A stretch of DNA of 64,000 bases from Metamycoplasma salivarium (GTDB lineage: Bacteria; Bacillota_I; Bacilli_A; Mycoplasmatales; Metamycoplasmataceae): assembly GCF_900660445.2 (NCBI RefSeq), contig NZ_LR214938.2, positions 310,001 to 374,000 of the forward strand, given 5' to 3'. How positions within the stretch are numbered: position 1 is the first letter of the stretch; the number at the start of each line of letters is the position of its first letter. This document shows positions 1 to 10,930 of this stretch, one piece after another. The notes beneath the pieces are model-generated. The model had not been told where the DNA came from. It ran no database searches and worked only from the letters and a program-made list of their open reading frames with translations. The position numbers and the translations under genes were made by a program.

Positions 1-553
1 CTAGAGCATAGCCTTTTGAAACAATGTGAACAGCAATGTTTATAAATTTTTCTAAAAGTAAATCTCTTAACATTCTTATACCTTTTTTTGTTTTTCCAAA
101 AGTCAAGATTTTTGTTGCATTAGTAGCACGTGGAATTTCGTCATATGATTTCTTTTCTATGTTTCTTGCTCAAATACTTATAAAACGTAATTTAGCAGTA
201 GTACCATAAATTGTATGTCCTGAATTTAAAATAAAAAGCATTTTTTCTTTTTTTAGTAATTGTTCAATTTCATAAACATCATCTTTTTGGATTTCATATT
301 TTTTCAAAATGTTGTTGTTGATGTCAACAATTAATCCACCATTTTGACAAATTACATATTTACAATTTGTTTGTTTTGCTAAATTCATAACAAATTCAGA
401 ATTAGAACGACCAGTTGAAAATACAATGGGTGTTGTTTCGTTCATTTTTTTAATAGCATTTAAATTTTTATCACTAATTTTTTGTGATTTTTTAGGAAGG
501 TCTAATGTTGTACCATCTAAGTCAATAAAATAAATTTCAGGTTTAAAAAACAT
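1..553 (-). CDS. Cof-type HAD-superfamily hydrolase (3' end outside window)
   Basis: The first 184 residues are visible; the gene runs off the left edge. Near the N-terminus it has the HAD nucleophile motif DLDGTT (about residues 11-16), and then STGRS, the threonine-containing motif II typical of Cof/YidA-type phosphatases. Members of this family are cytosolic Mg-dependent phosphatases acting on sugar phosphates, nucleotides or flavin precursors; the substrate cannot be told from sequence. One internal TGA (Trp) follows KLRFISI. It is separated by about 40 bases from the gene upstream and may share its transcript. Family assignment is secure, the specific role is not. Confidence 0.85.
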
Positions 554-594
554 AATTAGGAATTATACATTTATATTTGAAATTAAACAAAAGA

Positions 595-1092
595 TTAATT
601 TGTTTCAAATGATAATTTTTGTCATTCTAATAAATTAACTTTATAGCATTTTCATAAATCATTTAATTTATTTTCATTAACAAATTCTTCATAAATTAAT
701 TGAAATAAAAAATCATTGGTAGTAAATTCTAAATTACACATATTTTTTAGAACTATTAACAAATTATAGTAATCAATACTGCTCTTATCAAATGTAATTT
801 TAATCTCGTCCAAATTTATAACTTGAATATTAAAAGTTTCTTGAGAAATTAAAGAATAAACATCTTTCTCCTTAATTCTTAAAATTGGATTTTTTTGTTC
901 AATGAAATAATTTATAAAATTTATGGGAAGAATTTTAGATTGTTTTTTGAAAATCAAAACATTATCAAATATAGGAATATAACTTAAATTTTTATACTTT
1001 GCAGCATTGTAAAATATATCTTTTTTAATGTTAGTTAATGGTAAAAACAAATAATCATTTTTTGCATATGTAAAAGCAATGTTTTTTGACAT
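595..1092 (-). CDS. Conserved hypothetical protein, paralogue of 7929-8387
   Basis: A 165-residue, Lys/Asn/Ile-rich soluble-looking protein with no membrane segment. Two TGA tryptophans lie near the C-terminus. I do not recognise the family. It is clearly paralogous to the 152-residue protein at 7929-8387: both begin MS-N with an aromatic-rich strand, contain ITFDK followed by a Y-Y-L-L helix, and share a TTND/VTND motif followed by LI-E and ENKLN. In both places it follows two small membrane-protein genes, so it is the last gene of a repeated cassette. Its start overlaps the remnant upstream. It is the only reading frame of this cassette copy that still looks intact. Confidence 0.65.
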
Positions 1093-1307
1093 TTTGTATA
1101 CAAATAATAAAACATTAATGCCGAAATTAATAAAGCAATAGTAGAAAATAATTGCAATATAAATAATAAATTCATTCTGATTTTAAGTGATATTAGCAAG
1201 GTAGTTCCAAAAAGCAATATAGTAAATACAAAAGTTATAAATGCAAAAAGATTGAATTAAAAAGTATAGGCAATATTTTTCTTTTCATTAATTAAATTAC
1301 TTTTCAT
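1035..1307 (-). pseudogene. Small membrane protein remnant (cassette copy 1)
   Basis: Reading from ATG at 1305-1307 gives a 16-residue start (MKSNLINEKK...), then an in-frame TAA, then about 70 more in-frame residues with two hydrophobic stretches (around FAFITFVFTILLFG and FSTIALLISALMFYYL). The second part resembles the small membrane protein at 8369-8560 in the paralogous cassette. The internal stop may be a one-base change of a TGA tryptophan. The 3' end overlaps the next gene by 58 bases. It is either a decayed gene or a shorter protein starting at an internal codon. Confidence 0.4.
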
Positions 1308-1712
1308 TATTATCCCCCACTCACTGATAAAAAAACTAATATATGATTTTTTAATTGAAAAATTATAGAGCAAAGAAATTCTACTTGCTCACTTGACAAT
1401 TTCAAATAATTTATACATTTTTATACATCCAGTTTTTAGTTGCACATAGCTTAAAATAGTGAGATTCAAAATAGTTATATGATGCAGAATTAATAAAGTG
1501 AATATTATTAAAAAGCAATAATATACTACAAATGTAATTGATGGCAATGTTTCGTAGCTTTTCCTTGTGAGTTTATTTTCATTTGAGCATTTTCTTTAAC
1601 ATAAAACATAAAGAAAGTTATTGCAATAAAAATCCAAGTAACAATTAATAATACGTAAAATAGAATTTGAAGAATATGTTTCTTTTTAATTGCTTCAATA
1701 ATTTTTTTTCAT
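1308..1712 (-). pseudogene. Frameshifted membrane protein (cassette copy 1)
   Basis: This stretch carries the two halves of a protein like the one at 8650-9021, but in different frames. ATG at 1710-1712 is followed by eight A bases; seven would be needed to enter the frame that encodes IIEAIKKKH, which matches LIESIRKKH in the paralogue, and then a hydrophobic helix. A second frame change follows around 1560, after which residues such as MYKLFEIV align with LYMLFEMV. With two frame changes it is a pseudogene, unless the homopolymer is miscalled or variable. Expected product: a two-helix membrane protein of unknown role. Confidence 0.5.
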
Positions 1713-1782
1713 AGAAAAAATTATATATTATAAAAAAGTTGAAAAACAAGTGGATGTACCACTTGAAATAAAGGTTTGAAGT

Positions 1783-2739
1783 TTATCGCTTAGATTTATC
1801 ATATGCAATACCCGAAGCAGCAGGTGCATGTGATTTTTTGGCTGTTGCAATAACAATAATTAGAGTTAGGAAATAAGGAATAACTAAGAATAAATCACGT
1901 AATGGTTTAAGATTTAAATAAAAGTTTGGTGTTGTATATGCAAATGAATATAATAATGCAAAAACAAATGAAATTGAAGCAATAATTCCAACATTTCATT
2001 GACCCATAATCATAATTGCTAATGCTAAATATCCAAATCCATTAACATCACCTCTAAATGCCGCGGAAAATGAATGAGCAAAGAAAGAACCTGCAATTCC
2101 TGCCAATGCACCTGATATAATTACACCTTGTCATTTGTAACTATTAACATTAATTCCGGCAACATCAGCTGCTTGTGGATTTTCACCAATACTTCTAAAT
2201 CTAAGTCCTCATTTTGTTTTATATAGCATAATAGAAGACACTACAATAACTGCAATCACAATAAAAGTTTTAAGTGAAAATATTTCTCAAATAAAGCCTT
2301 TAGAATCTTTTACTGATCATCTTAATTCTTCAACTAGCATTTTTGGTGCTTTCGAATTATTTCCATAAATGTTTAATAAAATAAGTGCAATTCCAAAAGC
2401 TAATAAGTTAATTGAAAATCCTGAAATTGTATGGTCACTTTTTAATTTAATAGTCGCAAAACCATGAAGCAATGAGAATAATGCAGCGCAAATCATTGCA
2501 AATAACATACCAACAATTTGTCACCATGGACTTGTTCCAATTGACTTAGAGCCAAATCAAGTATATAGTTGTTGTGTAAACACTAAATAAGTTGCAGCAC
2601 CTATCACCATCATTCCGTTAATGCCAATATTAACAATACCAACTCTTTCACTAAACATTCCACTAATTGAACTAATTGCAAATATTACAAAATAAATAAT
2701 TAAGTAATTGTAAATGCTTGAAAGTAAACCATCTGGCAT
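1783..2739 (-). CDS. BMP-family (nucleoside/sugar-type) ABC transporter permease 2
   Basis: 318 residues, hydrophobic throughout with about eight to nine predicted membrane helices. The motifs GIVNIGINGMM and GENPQAADVAGINV are typical of the inner-membrane permeases of BMP-lipoprotein systems (YufQ/NupC type, related to RbsC). It forms half of the channel together with the permease encoded just upstream. Its ATG overlaps the stop of that gene in a TAATG junction, so translation is probably coupled. It is the last gene of the operon that starts with the lipoprotein at 7653. The substrate is inferred to be nucleosides from the family; sugars are an alternative. Confidence 0.85.
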
Positions 2740-4808
2740 TATTGTTTACCTCCTTTAGCATTAAAATATGCATAAAAATATTCATTCATAAATTGTTGAT
2801 AAAGCGCTTCAACTTGTTTTTTATAATCAAGTAAAATATTTCTCATAATAGCACGATGTTGTTGTTTTATATCAACATTTTCATACTTGCCTAATTCATA
2901 AGATTTATGATCATATTCTCTTTTTTTAGCAGCAATTTGTGAAAATTGTTCAAGAGTTTGTGCACTTGTCATATTTTTATTAATTGCTAATTGCAAAAAT
3001 GAGTCTTTGTGAAGATTGTGTTCTTTTTTAAGTGCTTGCAATTTTTGTTGATTTGACATTTCATTGATTTCAAATTGTTTAATGTCACATTGAAATGTTA
3101 TAGTAGTGTCTAAACTTAATGATTTAATTTGATTTAATAATCTTTGTTTTTCATCAATTAGTTGTTTAACTTGGTGATTATTTTTTTCATAATCTGAAGT
3201 TAATTTTTGATTAATTGACATTAAATCTTGTTTTCTTTGTTTTTTAAGTTCTAAAATCTTTTGATTTTTATCATTGACAGTTGACTTTTTAACCAAAGAA
3301 ATTTTTGTAGCATAATATTCTTTAATTTGAATTTTATTTACTGCATACAAATACTTATTATTTAATTTTAATTGGTTAATTTTTACATTTAAAACATCAA
3401 ATTCATCATATTTTGCAATTTTTCTTGTTAAGAAGTCCTCTTGAATTAATAATTTTGTTTTTAAATTCTCATATTTCTTAGTTAGAAGTTGAACTTTGTT
3501 TAACATACCTTCTTCATTTGCTTTGCAAATATTCATACGAATCTTATGCATGTTAACTTCATAATTTCTATCTAAATTTGCAATTTTTCTCTTAATAAAT
3601 CTTAATTTTAGTAACAACCAGTATTTTTTATATGACATTTTAATGCACAATTTTCATAAAAATTGTCCTGGTTTAAATGTCATAAGAATTTGTGAAATTG
3701 CAGCAAAATATAAGATTAATGCAGTAATAATTTTTATGTAATCTGCTTTCAAACTTAATGGATATAAAGTGATATAAATTGTTCCATTATATAAAGTTGA
3801 ATAAAAAATTGCAGTAAACAAGACACCAATTGGTGAATTTAATGCCAATAAAGATACTGCGATTGCTTCGAAACCTAATGGTTGTAAAACATCGGCATCA
3901 ACAAATGTTCCTTCTTTAAAAATATATAAATAAAATCCAGCAAGACCGGCTAATGCACCAGAAAATCCCATAACTAACATAGTTAATAATTTGTCATTAA
4001 CGCCCATATATTTTCCGTTAGTTTTTGAAATTCCTAACATTTTGATTTTATAGCCAGTTGTGGTAAATCTTAAAATAAATCAAAATGCAAAAACTGATAC
4101 TAACAATAAAACAAACCCTAAAATCATAAATAAGGTTACATTTTGATCGCTTATCGAAAATACACCTTTTGCAGTTCCCGTATATTCACTTGAAATAAAT
4201 GTCGCTTTTTTATCAGCAGAAAATACATTTGAATGTGAAGAAAAAATAAATGAGCCTAAATAAACAATTATTCAATTAAGCAAAATGGTTGTTATAACTT
4301 CATGAACATTTAAATAAGCTTTCAATGCTCCAGCTAACATTGCAACTAAAAATGACAATACAATAGTTCCAATTAGACCTAAAAACAACATATCGGCGCC
4401 CAAATTTTTTTTATTTAGTGTTACAAACATTGAAAATGAGAAAATTGCACTAATCATCATTTGACCACTAATACCGATATTAAATAATCCTGACTTAAAT
4501 CCAATAGCACATGCCAACCCAGAAAATCCAAAAATTAGCAAATATTTGTAAAAAGTAGGCAATGAATAGCTGCCAAAACCTTTAACAATTTGTGAAAAAA
4601 ACAAGAATGGATTGTTTTTTGAAACAATTGCTATAAAAATCATTGCAACAATTAGACCTAAAACAATTGCTCAAATTGAAGACATAACTTTTCTTCAACC
4701 CTTTTTTGTTTGATCTAATTTAACAAAACCTCTTATTTTTGCACCAAAATCTTTTAGTTTTGAAACAAAAGAGGTGTGATTTGCTTTTTCATTTACATTA
4801 GTTGACAT
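2739..4808 (-). CDS. BMP-family ABC transporter permease 1 with long C-terminal coiled-coil extension
   Basis: A single frame of 689 residues once TGA is read as Trp. Residues from about 45 to 385 are a permease domain of the same family as its neighbour (IGFKSGLFNIGISGQMM, then KMLGISKTNGKYMGVND). Ordinary members stop near 350 residues. Here the frame runs on without a stop for about 300 charged residues rich in Lys, Gln and Asn, with heptad-like coiled-coil character and no membrane helix, ending at GGKQ. An internal ATG lies at 3636-3638, but I see no ribosome-binding site before it, so I call one fused protein. The start overlaps the ATPase stop (TAATG), preceded by AAGGAGGTG. The tail is probably cytoplasmic, judging from the C-terminal side of this permease fold. 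Confidence 0.8.
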
Positions 4809-6358
4809 TACACACCTCCTTTAGTTTCATATGTACTTGATGACATATATGAACCAATTTCAACACGTGAAATTTGTTTAGCATCTTTTGTTGTAACAAT
4901 ATATCCATTATTAATAACTGCAATAGTATCTGCTAATGCAATAACTTCATCTAATTCATAAGAAATTAATAATATTGCTTTGCCTGCAGCTTTTTCTTTT
5001 AATATTTCACTGTGAATATTATTAATAGCACCAACATCTAATCCTCTTGTCGGTTGAACAACTATAATAAAATCATGTACAGTTTCAATTTCACGACCAA
5101 CAATAAATTTTTGTTGGTTTCCCCCAGACATTGAACGGGCCAATGTTGTTCCTTTTCTAGCACCTCTAACGTCATATTTGTCGATAATTTTTTGTGTAAA
5201 TGCAAATTTATTTTTATTTTTAATAATAGATAGAAATTGAAATTCTTTATCTCATAATCTTCTTAAAATAGCATTGTCAGCAACACTATAATCTAATATT
5301 AATCCATGATGATGTCTATCTGCAGGGATATATGACATTTTCATCTTACTTCTTTTATAAACATTAGTTTTTGTAATATTGTAAGAAACGAAATTTCCAT
5401 CTTTATCTTTAAGATTTAATTTAATTTCTCCATTTGCTGGTTTTACCATACCTGAACATATTTCTTCAAGCTCATTTTGTCCATTTCCTTCAACGCCTGC
5501 AATTGCAAAAATTTCGCCAGCATGAATTTTAAATGAAACATCATGCAAATTCTTTCTTAATTTATGTGTTGAAATGTTATTTAGTTTAAATATGACATCT
5601 TTTCTTTCACAAGCCAACGTGTTAACAATATTTTTAACACTAGAGCCAACCATAGCTTCAACTATTTGTGAAAGTTTTACATTTTTCATATCAAAATTAC
5701 CAACAACTTTTCCTTGTCTCAACACTGTTGCATAATCTGCGACTTGTTCAACTTCTTTTAGTTTGTGTGAAATAAAAATTATTGTTTTCCCAGCATTTTT
5801 AAAAATATTAAATGACTTAAGAAGTCCTTGAATTTCTTCATCAGTCAAAACAGCAGTAGGTTCATCAAAAACTAAAATTTCATTATCTCTAAAAAGCATT
5901 TTCATAATTTCAACTTTTTGTTGAGTTGAAACAGTTGCATCACCACTTTTTTGATTCAAATCGAAATGTAAATCATAAACATTTTGCAAGGCTTTAATTT
6001 TTTTAATAGCAATATTTTTATCTAAAATAATTCCATTATGCGTTCATTCAGCACCTAAAATAATATTCTCCAAATTAGTATATACATCAACAAGTTTAAA
6101 ATGTTGGTGTACCATACCAATTCCTAATGCATTAGCATCATTAGGTCCTTTAAAAAACACACGATTATTGTTAACTAAAATTTCGCCAGCATCAGGTTCA
6201 TATAAACCAAATAGTACTGACATAAGCGTACTTTTGCCAGCACCATTTTCTCCAATCAAAGCATGAATGGAACCTTTTTTAATTGCAAATGAAATATCAT
6301 CATTTGCTTTGATGCCAGGGAATTGTTTAGTTACATTAACAAATTCAATAGCATTCAT
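4808..6358 (-). CDS. BMP-family ABC transporter ATP-binding protein (two fused ATPase domains)
   Basis: 516 residues with two nucleotide-binding domains, as in the RbsA/XylG/YufO family that energises nucleoside or sugar import. Domain 1 has Walker A GENGAGKS (residues 36-43) and Walker B ILVFDEPTAVL. Domain 2 has the altered Walker A AGVEGNGQNE normal for this family, signature SGGNQQK and Walker B-like VVQPTRGLD. It lies 20 bases downstream of the binding lipoprotein and overlaps the permease start by one base. It works at the inner face of the membrane with the two permeases. Two TGA codons are read as Trp. Confidence 0.92.
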
Positions 6359-6378
6359 ATTATGAAATATTCTTTTCT

Positions 6379-7653
6379 TTAATTTCTCTTGTTAATTTCT
6401 TTGATAATTTCTTTTAATCTATCTACAACTTTTTCAATTTCTGCACCACTTTGGGTAGCTTTATTACCTAATAATCATTTAAGTTGTTCTTCATTTAACC
6501 CATTAAATTTAGCTTTGGCAGTATTTAAAGCATCTTCTGCTTCTTTTTGTTTATCGCCTGTAATGTGAGTATCAGTTAAACCAACTCACCCATCTTTAAC
6601 ACCTTTTACTAATGAACTATTAGTTTTTCCTTCTTCATAATTACCAATAAATGATTTGTCATTAGTTAATAATCCGCCTAATGTATCATAAACTGCTTGA
6701 CCAATTCTTTTTAAAATTGAAGTAAAGAATCTTTCTTTATTTTTAGGAGCAGTAAGTGCTTGGTCAGAGTCTACACCAATAGCATATTTAGTATTAAATT
6801 CTTCCTTGCTAGTCATTATATTTGTAGCAGGGCCTGCAACAGGTAAAACCAGTTTTGGATTTTTTGCTAAAACTGCATTAATAACAGAATTCATCTTATC
6901 ATTAGGTGCAAAACCCGAATCTAATGCAATTACTTCATCAGTAATTTTAATTTTTTTGCTTGAGTCAGTTTGTTCACTATTTCATTGTTGAATTCCTTTT
7001 AGAAATCCTTCATTAAAATCAGTTACACCAGGAAAATCTCCACCACCAAAGGTTGAGGCAGTTCTATCTTTTTCATTAGTGTTTGAAGATAAAAATTTAG
7101 CTGCTGCATAACCCGCCATAAATCCACCTTCTTTGGTTTTAAAGTTTAATGAAATACCACGACCTTCTGGAATATCAGCACCTTTAAGATCAAAATCTAA
7201 TGCAATTAAAGTAACTCCAGCTTTTTCCATTGCAGTTTTATTTTTAGCGTAAAAGTCCTTAATTGCGGCTTGGTGCATAAAACCAGGTAGTACTCAATAT
7301 TTATATCCTCCAGCTAATGCAGCATTGTAGGCAGCACTAAAATCACTACCTGCAACTTCAAAGATATCATATTTATCTAAACCTAATTTGTTTTGATTAG
7401 CAATTTTCAAAAGGCCTTCTCATGCAGATTGGTTAAATGATTTATCATTTAAGTCGCCACCATCTGTGATAACGGCCATTTTTGGAACGCTTTGTGTATT
7501 TTCCAATTTAAATTTTGAGTTTTCTTTAACATCAGCAACTCATTCAGTAGGTGATTTAGGATGTTTTGGATCTCCACATGCTACCATTGTAAGTGGAGCA
7601 ATTGCAGATGAAACAACACCTAATGTCAAAAACAATTTAGCGAATTTTTTCAT
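6379..7653 (-). CDS. P48-like BMP-family substrate-binding lipoprotein
   Basis: 424 residues. The N-terminus MKKFAKLFLTLG is followed by a hydrophobic stretch and the lipobox TMVACG, so the mature protein is anchored by lipid at Cys near residue 26. The core matches the basic membrane protein (BMP/PnrA) fold: MAVITDGGDLNDKSFNQ, then a G-D-F-S segment, GRGISLNFKTKEGGFMAGY, and IGVDSDQ. PnrA-type proteins bind purine nucleosides; P48 of M. hominis and related lipoproteins belong here. A good AAGGAG site precedes the ATG. It heads a four-gene operon with ATPase and permeases. Assignment to the family is firm; nucleoside specificity is inferred. Confidence 0.92.
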
Positions 7654-7719
7654 TAATTTTCTCCTTATTTTTTTATTCAAACAAATTAGTGTCACTATCA
7701 CTTTTGTAAGAATAACTAA

Positions 7720-7725
7720 ATTATA
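7720..7725 (-). promoter_or_regulatory. -10 box of the P48 transporter operon
   Basis: TATAAT on the minus strand about 67 bases upstream of the lipoprotein ATG. I see no convincing -35 hexamer at 17 bases, as is common in mycoplasmas. The position just downstream of the terminator at 7787-7810 supports an independent transcript. Confidence 0.45.
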
Positions 7726-7786
7726 AAAAATAAGGCCCGCTTTATTTTAAGATTGTGAAAATTTTGAGAAAGTTGAACATAAAATC

Positions 7787-7810
7787 AAAAAATGCCATGC
7801 CTAGCATGAC
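7787..7810 (-). terminator. Rho-independent terminator
   Basis: On the minus strand GTCATGC, loop TAG, GCATGGC, then a run of T. The seven-pair stem has one G-T pair. It closes the cassette that ends at 7929 and separates it from the P48 operon. Confidence 0.75.
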
Positions 7811-7928
7811 AAAGTAAAGCACTTGAACTACTTTAGTTTTTTAAATTAACTAATCTTAAATAAAATTTTTTGTGGAAATGTTAGAACATTTAGTCCATTA
7901 ATCATTTAAATTATTTTAATGTTTCTCT

Positions 7929-8387
7929 TTACCATAGCAACAAGTCTTTAATGTTGCAAGTTCAGTTACTATTATTTAGTTTGTTTTCCTTTTGATATTC
8001 GATTAAGATTAATTTAAAGAAATAATCATTTGTGACAAATGTTAAATTCTCTTCGTCTTTTAATATTTCTAACAATTCATAATAATTTATGTTTTTCTTG
8101 TCAAACGTAATAGCAAGTTGCATAATGTTTTCTTGTTCTACATTAAATGATGTTAATTTGTTTTTTAATAAATCAGCATTAGGTGTAACAATTTGTAAAA
8201 TAGGATCTTTTTGAGATTCAAAATATTGTTTTATTTCTATAAGTTGTTTTGAGACTCATAATGTCATATCACTTGATAAATTTTTTTCATCAATGTTTGC
8301 AGCATAACATAATTTATCAAGTTTAGCAGTTAAATAAAATGCTTTGCTATCCAAACTTTTATAGGAAACTAATATATAATTACTCAT
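7929..8387 (-). CDS. Conserved hypothetical protein, paralogue of 595-1092
   Basis: 152 residues, soluble-looking, no recognisable domain. It shares with the protein at 595-1092 the pattern ITFDK...YYELL, the motif VTNDYFF and the ENKLN near the end. Its ATG overlaps the end of the preceding small membrane gene, which suggests translational coupling. It is the third gene of a cassette (8650-9021, 8369-8560, this gene) that occurs twice, once on each side of the nucleoside transporter operon. One TGA Trp near the C-terminus. Function unknown; linkage to membrane proteins suggests a membrane-associated role, which is only inference. Confidence 0.65.
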
Positions 8388-8560
8388 CTCGCTAATATTC
8401 GACTTCTATTCATATTTTCGGCAACTTGAAATGTAAAACATAAAACTCCACTCGCTATTAACAAAACTAAAAATATAGTAAACAGTAATGAATATGATTT
8501 AACTCCAAATTTTTCAACTGCAACAATAGCAAAAGTCAAAGTAAGAAAAATTCAAAGCAT
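8369..8560 (-). CDS. Small membrane protein (cassette copy 2), possibly 5'-truncated by frameshift
   Basis: 63 residues from ATG 8560 with two hydrophobic segments (LTLTFAIVAVE and LLFTIFLVLLIASGVLCF). A separate start with a good AAGGAAAATG context about 75 bases upstream encodes MIKTQIKLYKQL in another frame, so the intact protein may have been about 90 residues with one frame change. The matching remnant in cassette copy 1 (1035-1307) has a comparable length. Unknown function. Overlaps the next gene by 19 bases. Confidence 0.4.
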
Positions 8561-8649
8561 AAATTCAAATGGCTATTTTCAAAGTATAATAAATCGCAAG
8601 TTGTTTATATAACTTAATTTGTGTTTTTATCATTTTCCTTTTTGTTAAA

Positions 8650-9021
8650 TTAAAAAACATTCAAAGTTTGTTTTTTTAATCAAAGTCTATATATTAAAGA
8701 AAGTTTAGAAGCAATAACTACCATTTCAAAAAGCATATATAGTCTACTAGAATTTGCAAGTGTTCTATATACTTTAAACATTCAATTAGTTACATAAGAA
8801 TAAAATAAGATAAATGCTAAAAATACCAAAATAACAAAAATGTATAGTACAAAATCTAATGTACTTAATTTATATATCATTTTTCAGTTAATCATTTCTG
8901 AGCATACTTTTAGACTAAGATAAAAGTATGCAAATAACCCAAGACCAATACATAATGTTAAAACGAAAATAAGATAAGTAAATGCAACTGCTAGATGCTT
9001 TTTTCTAATGCTTTCTATCAA
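8650..9021 (-). CDS. Two-helix membrane protein of unknown function
   Basis: 123 residues if translation starts at TTG 9021, which is preceded by a good AAGGAAAAG site; an ATG at 9072 gives 17 more residues but has no clear site. I prefer 9021 because the decayed paralogue at 1308-1712 begins at the equivalent residue (IIEAIKKKH against LIESIRKKH). Two hydrophobic helices (LIFVLTLCIGLGLFAYFYL and FVLYIFVILVFLAFILFY) are followed by a basic tail. Two TGA Trp codons. First gene of the repeated cassette; no recognised family. Confidence 0.55.
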
Positions 9022-9150
9022 AACTTTTCCTTTCTTTTCTTTTTTTAAAACAAAAAAAATAAGAAAAAACATTATAAACAAAAAAGCATTTTTTAAGTAT
9101 TAAAAAAGATCACTAAGTTAATAGCAATCTTTGTAAGTTAAATTATTTAA

Positions 9151-9447
9151 TTAAAACATTTTTAGTAAATCTTCCATAGGCATATAACCAGCAGATTGAT
9201 TTACTAATTTTCCATCTTTGTAATAGAAAAGTGAAGGAATTCCATTAACATTCATTTCACGTGCAAATTCAATGTCTTTATCAACATCAACATCAAATAC
9301 ATTAATATCTGGATATCTTTGAGCTAGTGTTTGAAGTTCAGGTCCAAGCATTTGGCAAGGTGGACATCAAGTTGCTCTAAAAGCTAAAATTGCTTTTCCT
9401 TGTAAATGTCTATTATTTAAATCTTTTTTTGTTGTTTTTTCAAGCAT
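9151..9447 (-). CDS. trxA: Thioredoxin
   Basis: 98 residues, the usual thioredoxin length. The active site is CPPC at residues 28-31 preceded by Trp encoded as TGA; Pro at position 2 of the motif instead of Gly is found in other mycoplasma and some clostridial thioredoxins. The cis-Pro loop NGIPSLFYYKDG is present. It reduces disulfides in cytosolic proteins using electrons from thioredoxin reductase, which is not in this window. AAAGGAGG precedes the ATG. It lies 29 bases after proS, probably in the same transcript. Confidence 0.93.
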
Positions 9448-9476
9448 AACTGCCTCCTTTTTATAAATTATATAGT

Positions 9477-10916
9477 TTAATATGCTTTTGCGAAGATTAC
9501 TATTTTATCAGTTTTTTTACCAGTATAAAAACAATTATTATTTTTTAAATTAATTGGACATTCAAATGGAATGCATCTCGATGATGCACCAGTTTGTTCT
9601 TTAATTGCAAGCTCATCATCAGCATTTCCAGCAAAATGTGTTACAACCCACTTATTTTGTGCAATGTATTTTTTAAATTCTTCAAAATCTTTTGCTTCTA
9701 TAAAATTAGCATATGTTCTTTTCTTAGATTCATTAAACAAATTAGTTTGAATGTCATCTAAAACATTAGAAACTTGTTTTACAAAATCTTTTAAATTAGA
9801 AATGTCTAAATTTTGTTTAACTAATGTGTCTCTTCTAACTAAAATTACTTGATTATTTGCAACATCCTTAGGCCCTATTTCGATTTTTAAAGGTGTTCCA
9901 TGAATTTCAGAGTTTGCAGCCTTAAATCCAGGGTTTTTGTCGCTATCATCAATTTTTACACTAAATTGTTTTGATAATAATTTTTGAAGTTGTAATGCTA
10001 ATTTATGAACTTTTGGTTCTTTTGAAGCAAAAAGTTCAATAATATCAATTTGTGTAGGTGCAATTTTTGGAGGAATTACAATTCCTCTATCATCACCATG
10101 TGCCATAATTAATGCACCAATTAATCTAGTACTTAATCCTCAACTTGTTCCATAAGCATATTCATATTCATTAACTTTATTTTTAAATTTAACATCAAAT
10201 ACTTTTGTAAAATTTTGAGCTAAATAATGACTTGTTCCAGATTGTAATGCCTTGCCATCTTTCATCATAGCTTCTATTGTTAATGTAAATTCAGCACCTG
10301 CAAATTTTTCATGTTCTGTTTTATAACCATCTAAAACATAAATAGCTAAATAGCTTTCAACAAAATGTTTATAAATTTTAAGCATCTCTAAGGTTAATTT
10401 TTTAGCTTCATTAGCATTAGCATGAATTGTATGACCTTCTTGTCACATAAATTCACGTGTTCTTAAAAATGGATTTGTAGTTTTTTCTCATCTTAAAACA
10501 TTTGCTCATTGATTATAAATTAAAGGTAAATCATTATAAGATTCGATTTCATTTTTGAAAAAATCGCCAAACAAAGTCTCGCTTGTTGGTCTAATAAAAT
10601 ACTTTTCATTAAGTTTCTTACCGCCAACTTCGGTTACTGTTGCAAGCTCAGGATTAAAGCCTGACAAATGGTCTTTTTCTTTTTGCAATAAACTTTCGGG
10701 AATTAATAATGGTAAATAAACATTTTCAACATTTTGTTTTTTAAATAAAATGTCTAAATTTTTGTGGATGTTATCTCAAATAGCAAATGAAATTGGTTTG
10801 AAAATAATCGATCCTTTCGAACCACTATATGCCATTAAATCACCATTTTTAATAACATCAGTATATCATCTTGAAAAGTCTTCTTTTTGTGGAGTTATTT
10901 TTTCTAATTTCTTCAT
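9477..10916 (-). CDS. proS: Prolyl-tRNA synthetase
   Basis: 479 residues, the short ProRS form without the editing insertion, as in mycoplasmas and archaea/eukaryotes. Class II motif 2 is visible as [21 protein letters not shown] and motif 3 as YGTSWGLSTRLIGALIM; the GDDRGIVIPP segment is typical. It charges tRNA-Pro in the cytosol. TGA encodes several conserved Trp. Start at 10916, 14 bases after the membrane-protein stop upstream, in a minus-strand run deoB - membrane protein - proS - trxA. Confidence 0.95.
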
Positions 10917-10930
10917 ACTCTTCCTTAATA

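Noticed and set aside
4808-6358. Altered Walker A in the second domain and unusual signature in the first domain of the nucleoside transporter ATPase
   Set aside because: This asymmetry is typical of the RbsA/XylG/BMP ATPase family and not special to this gene.
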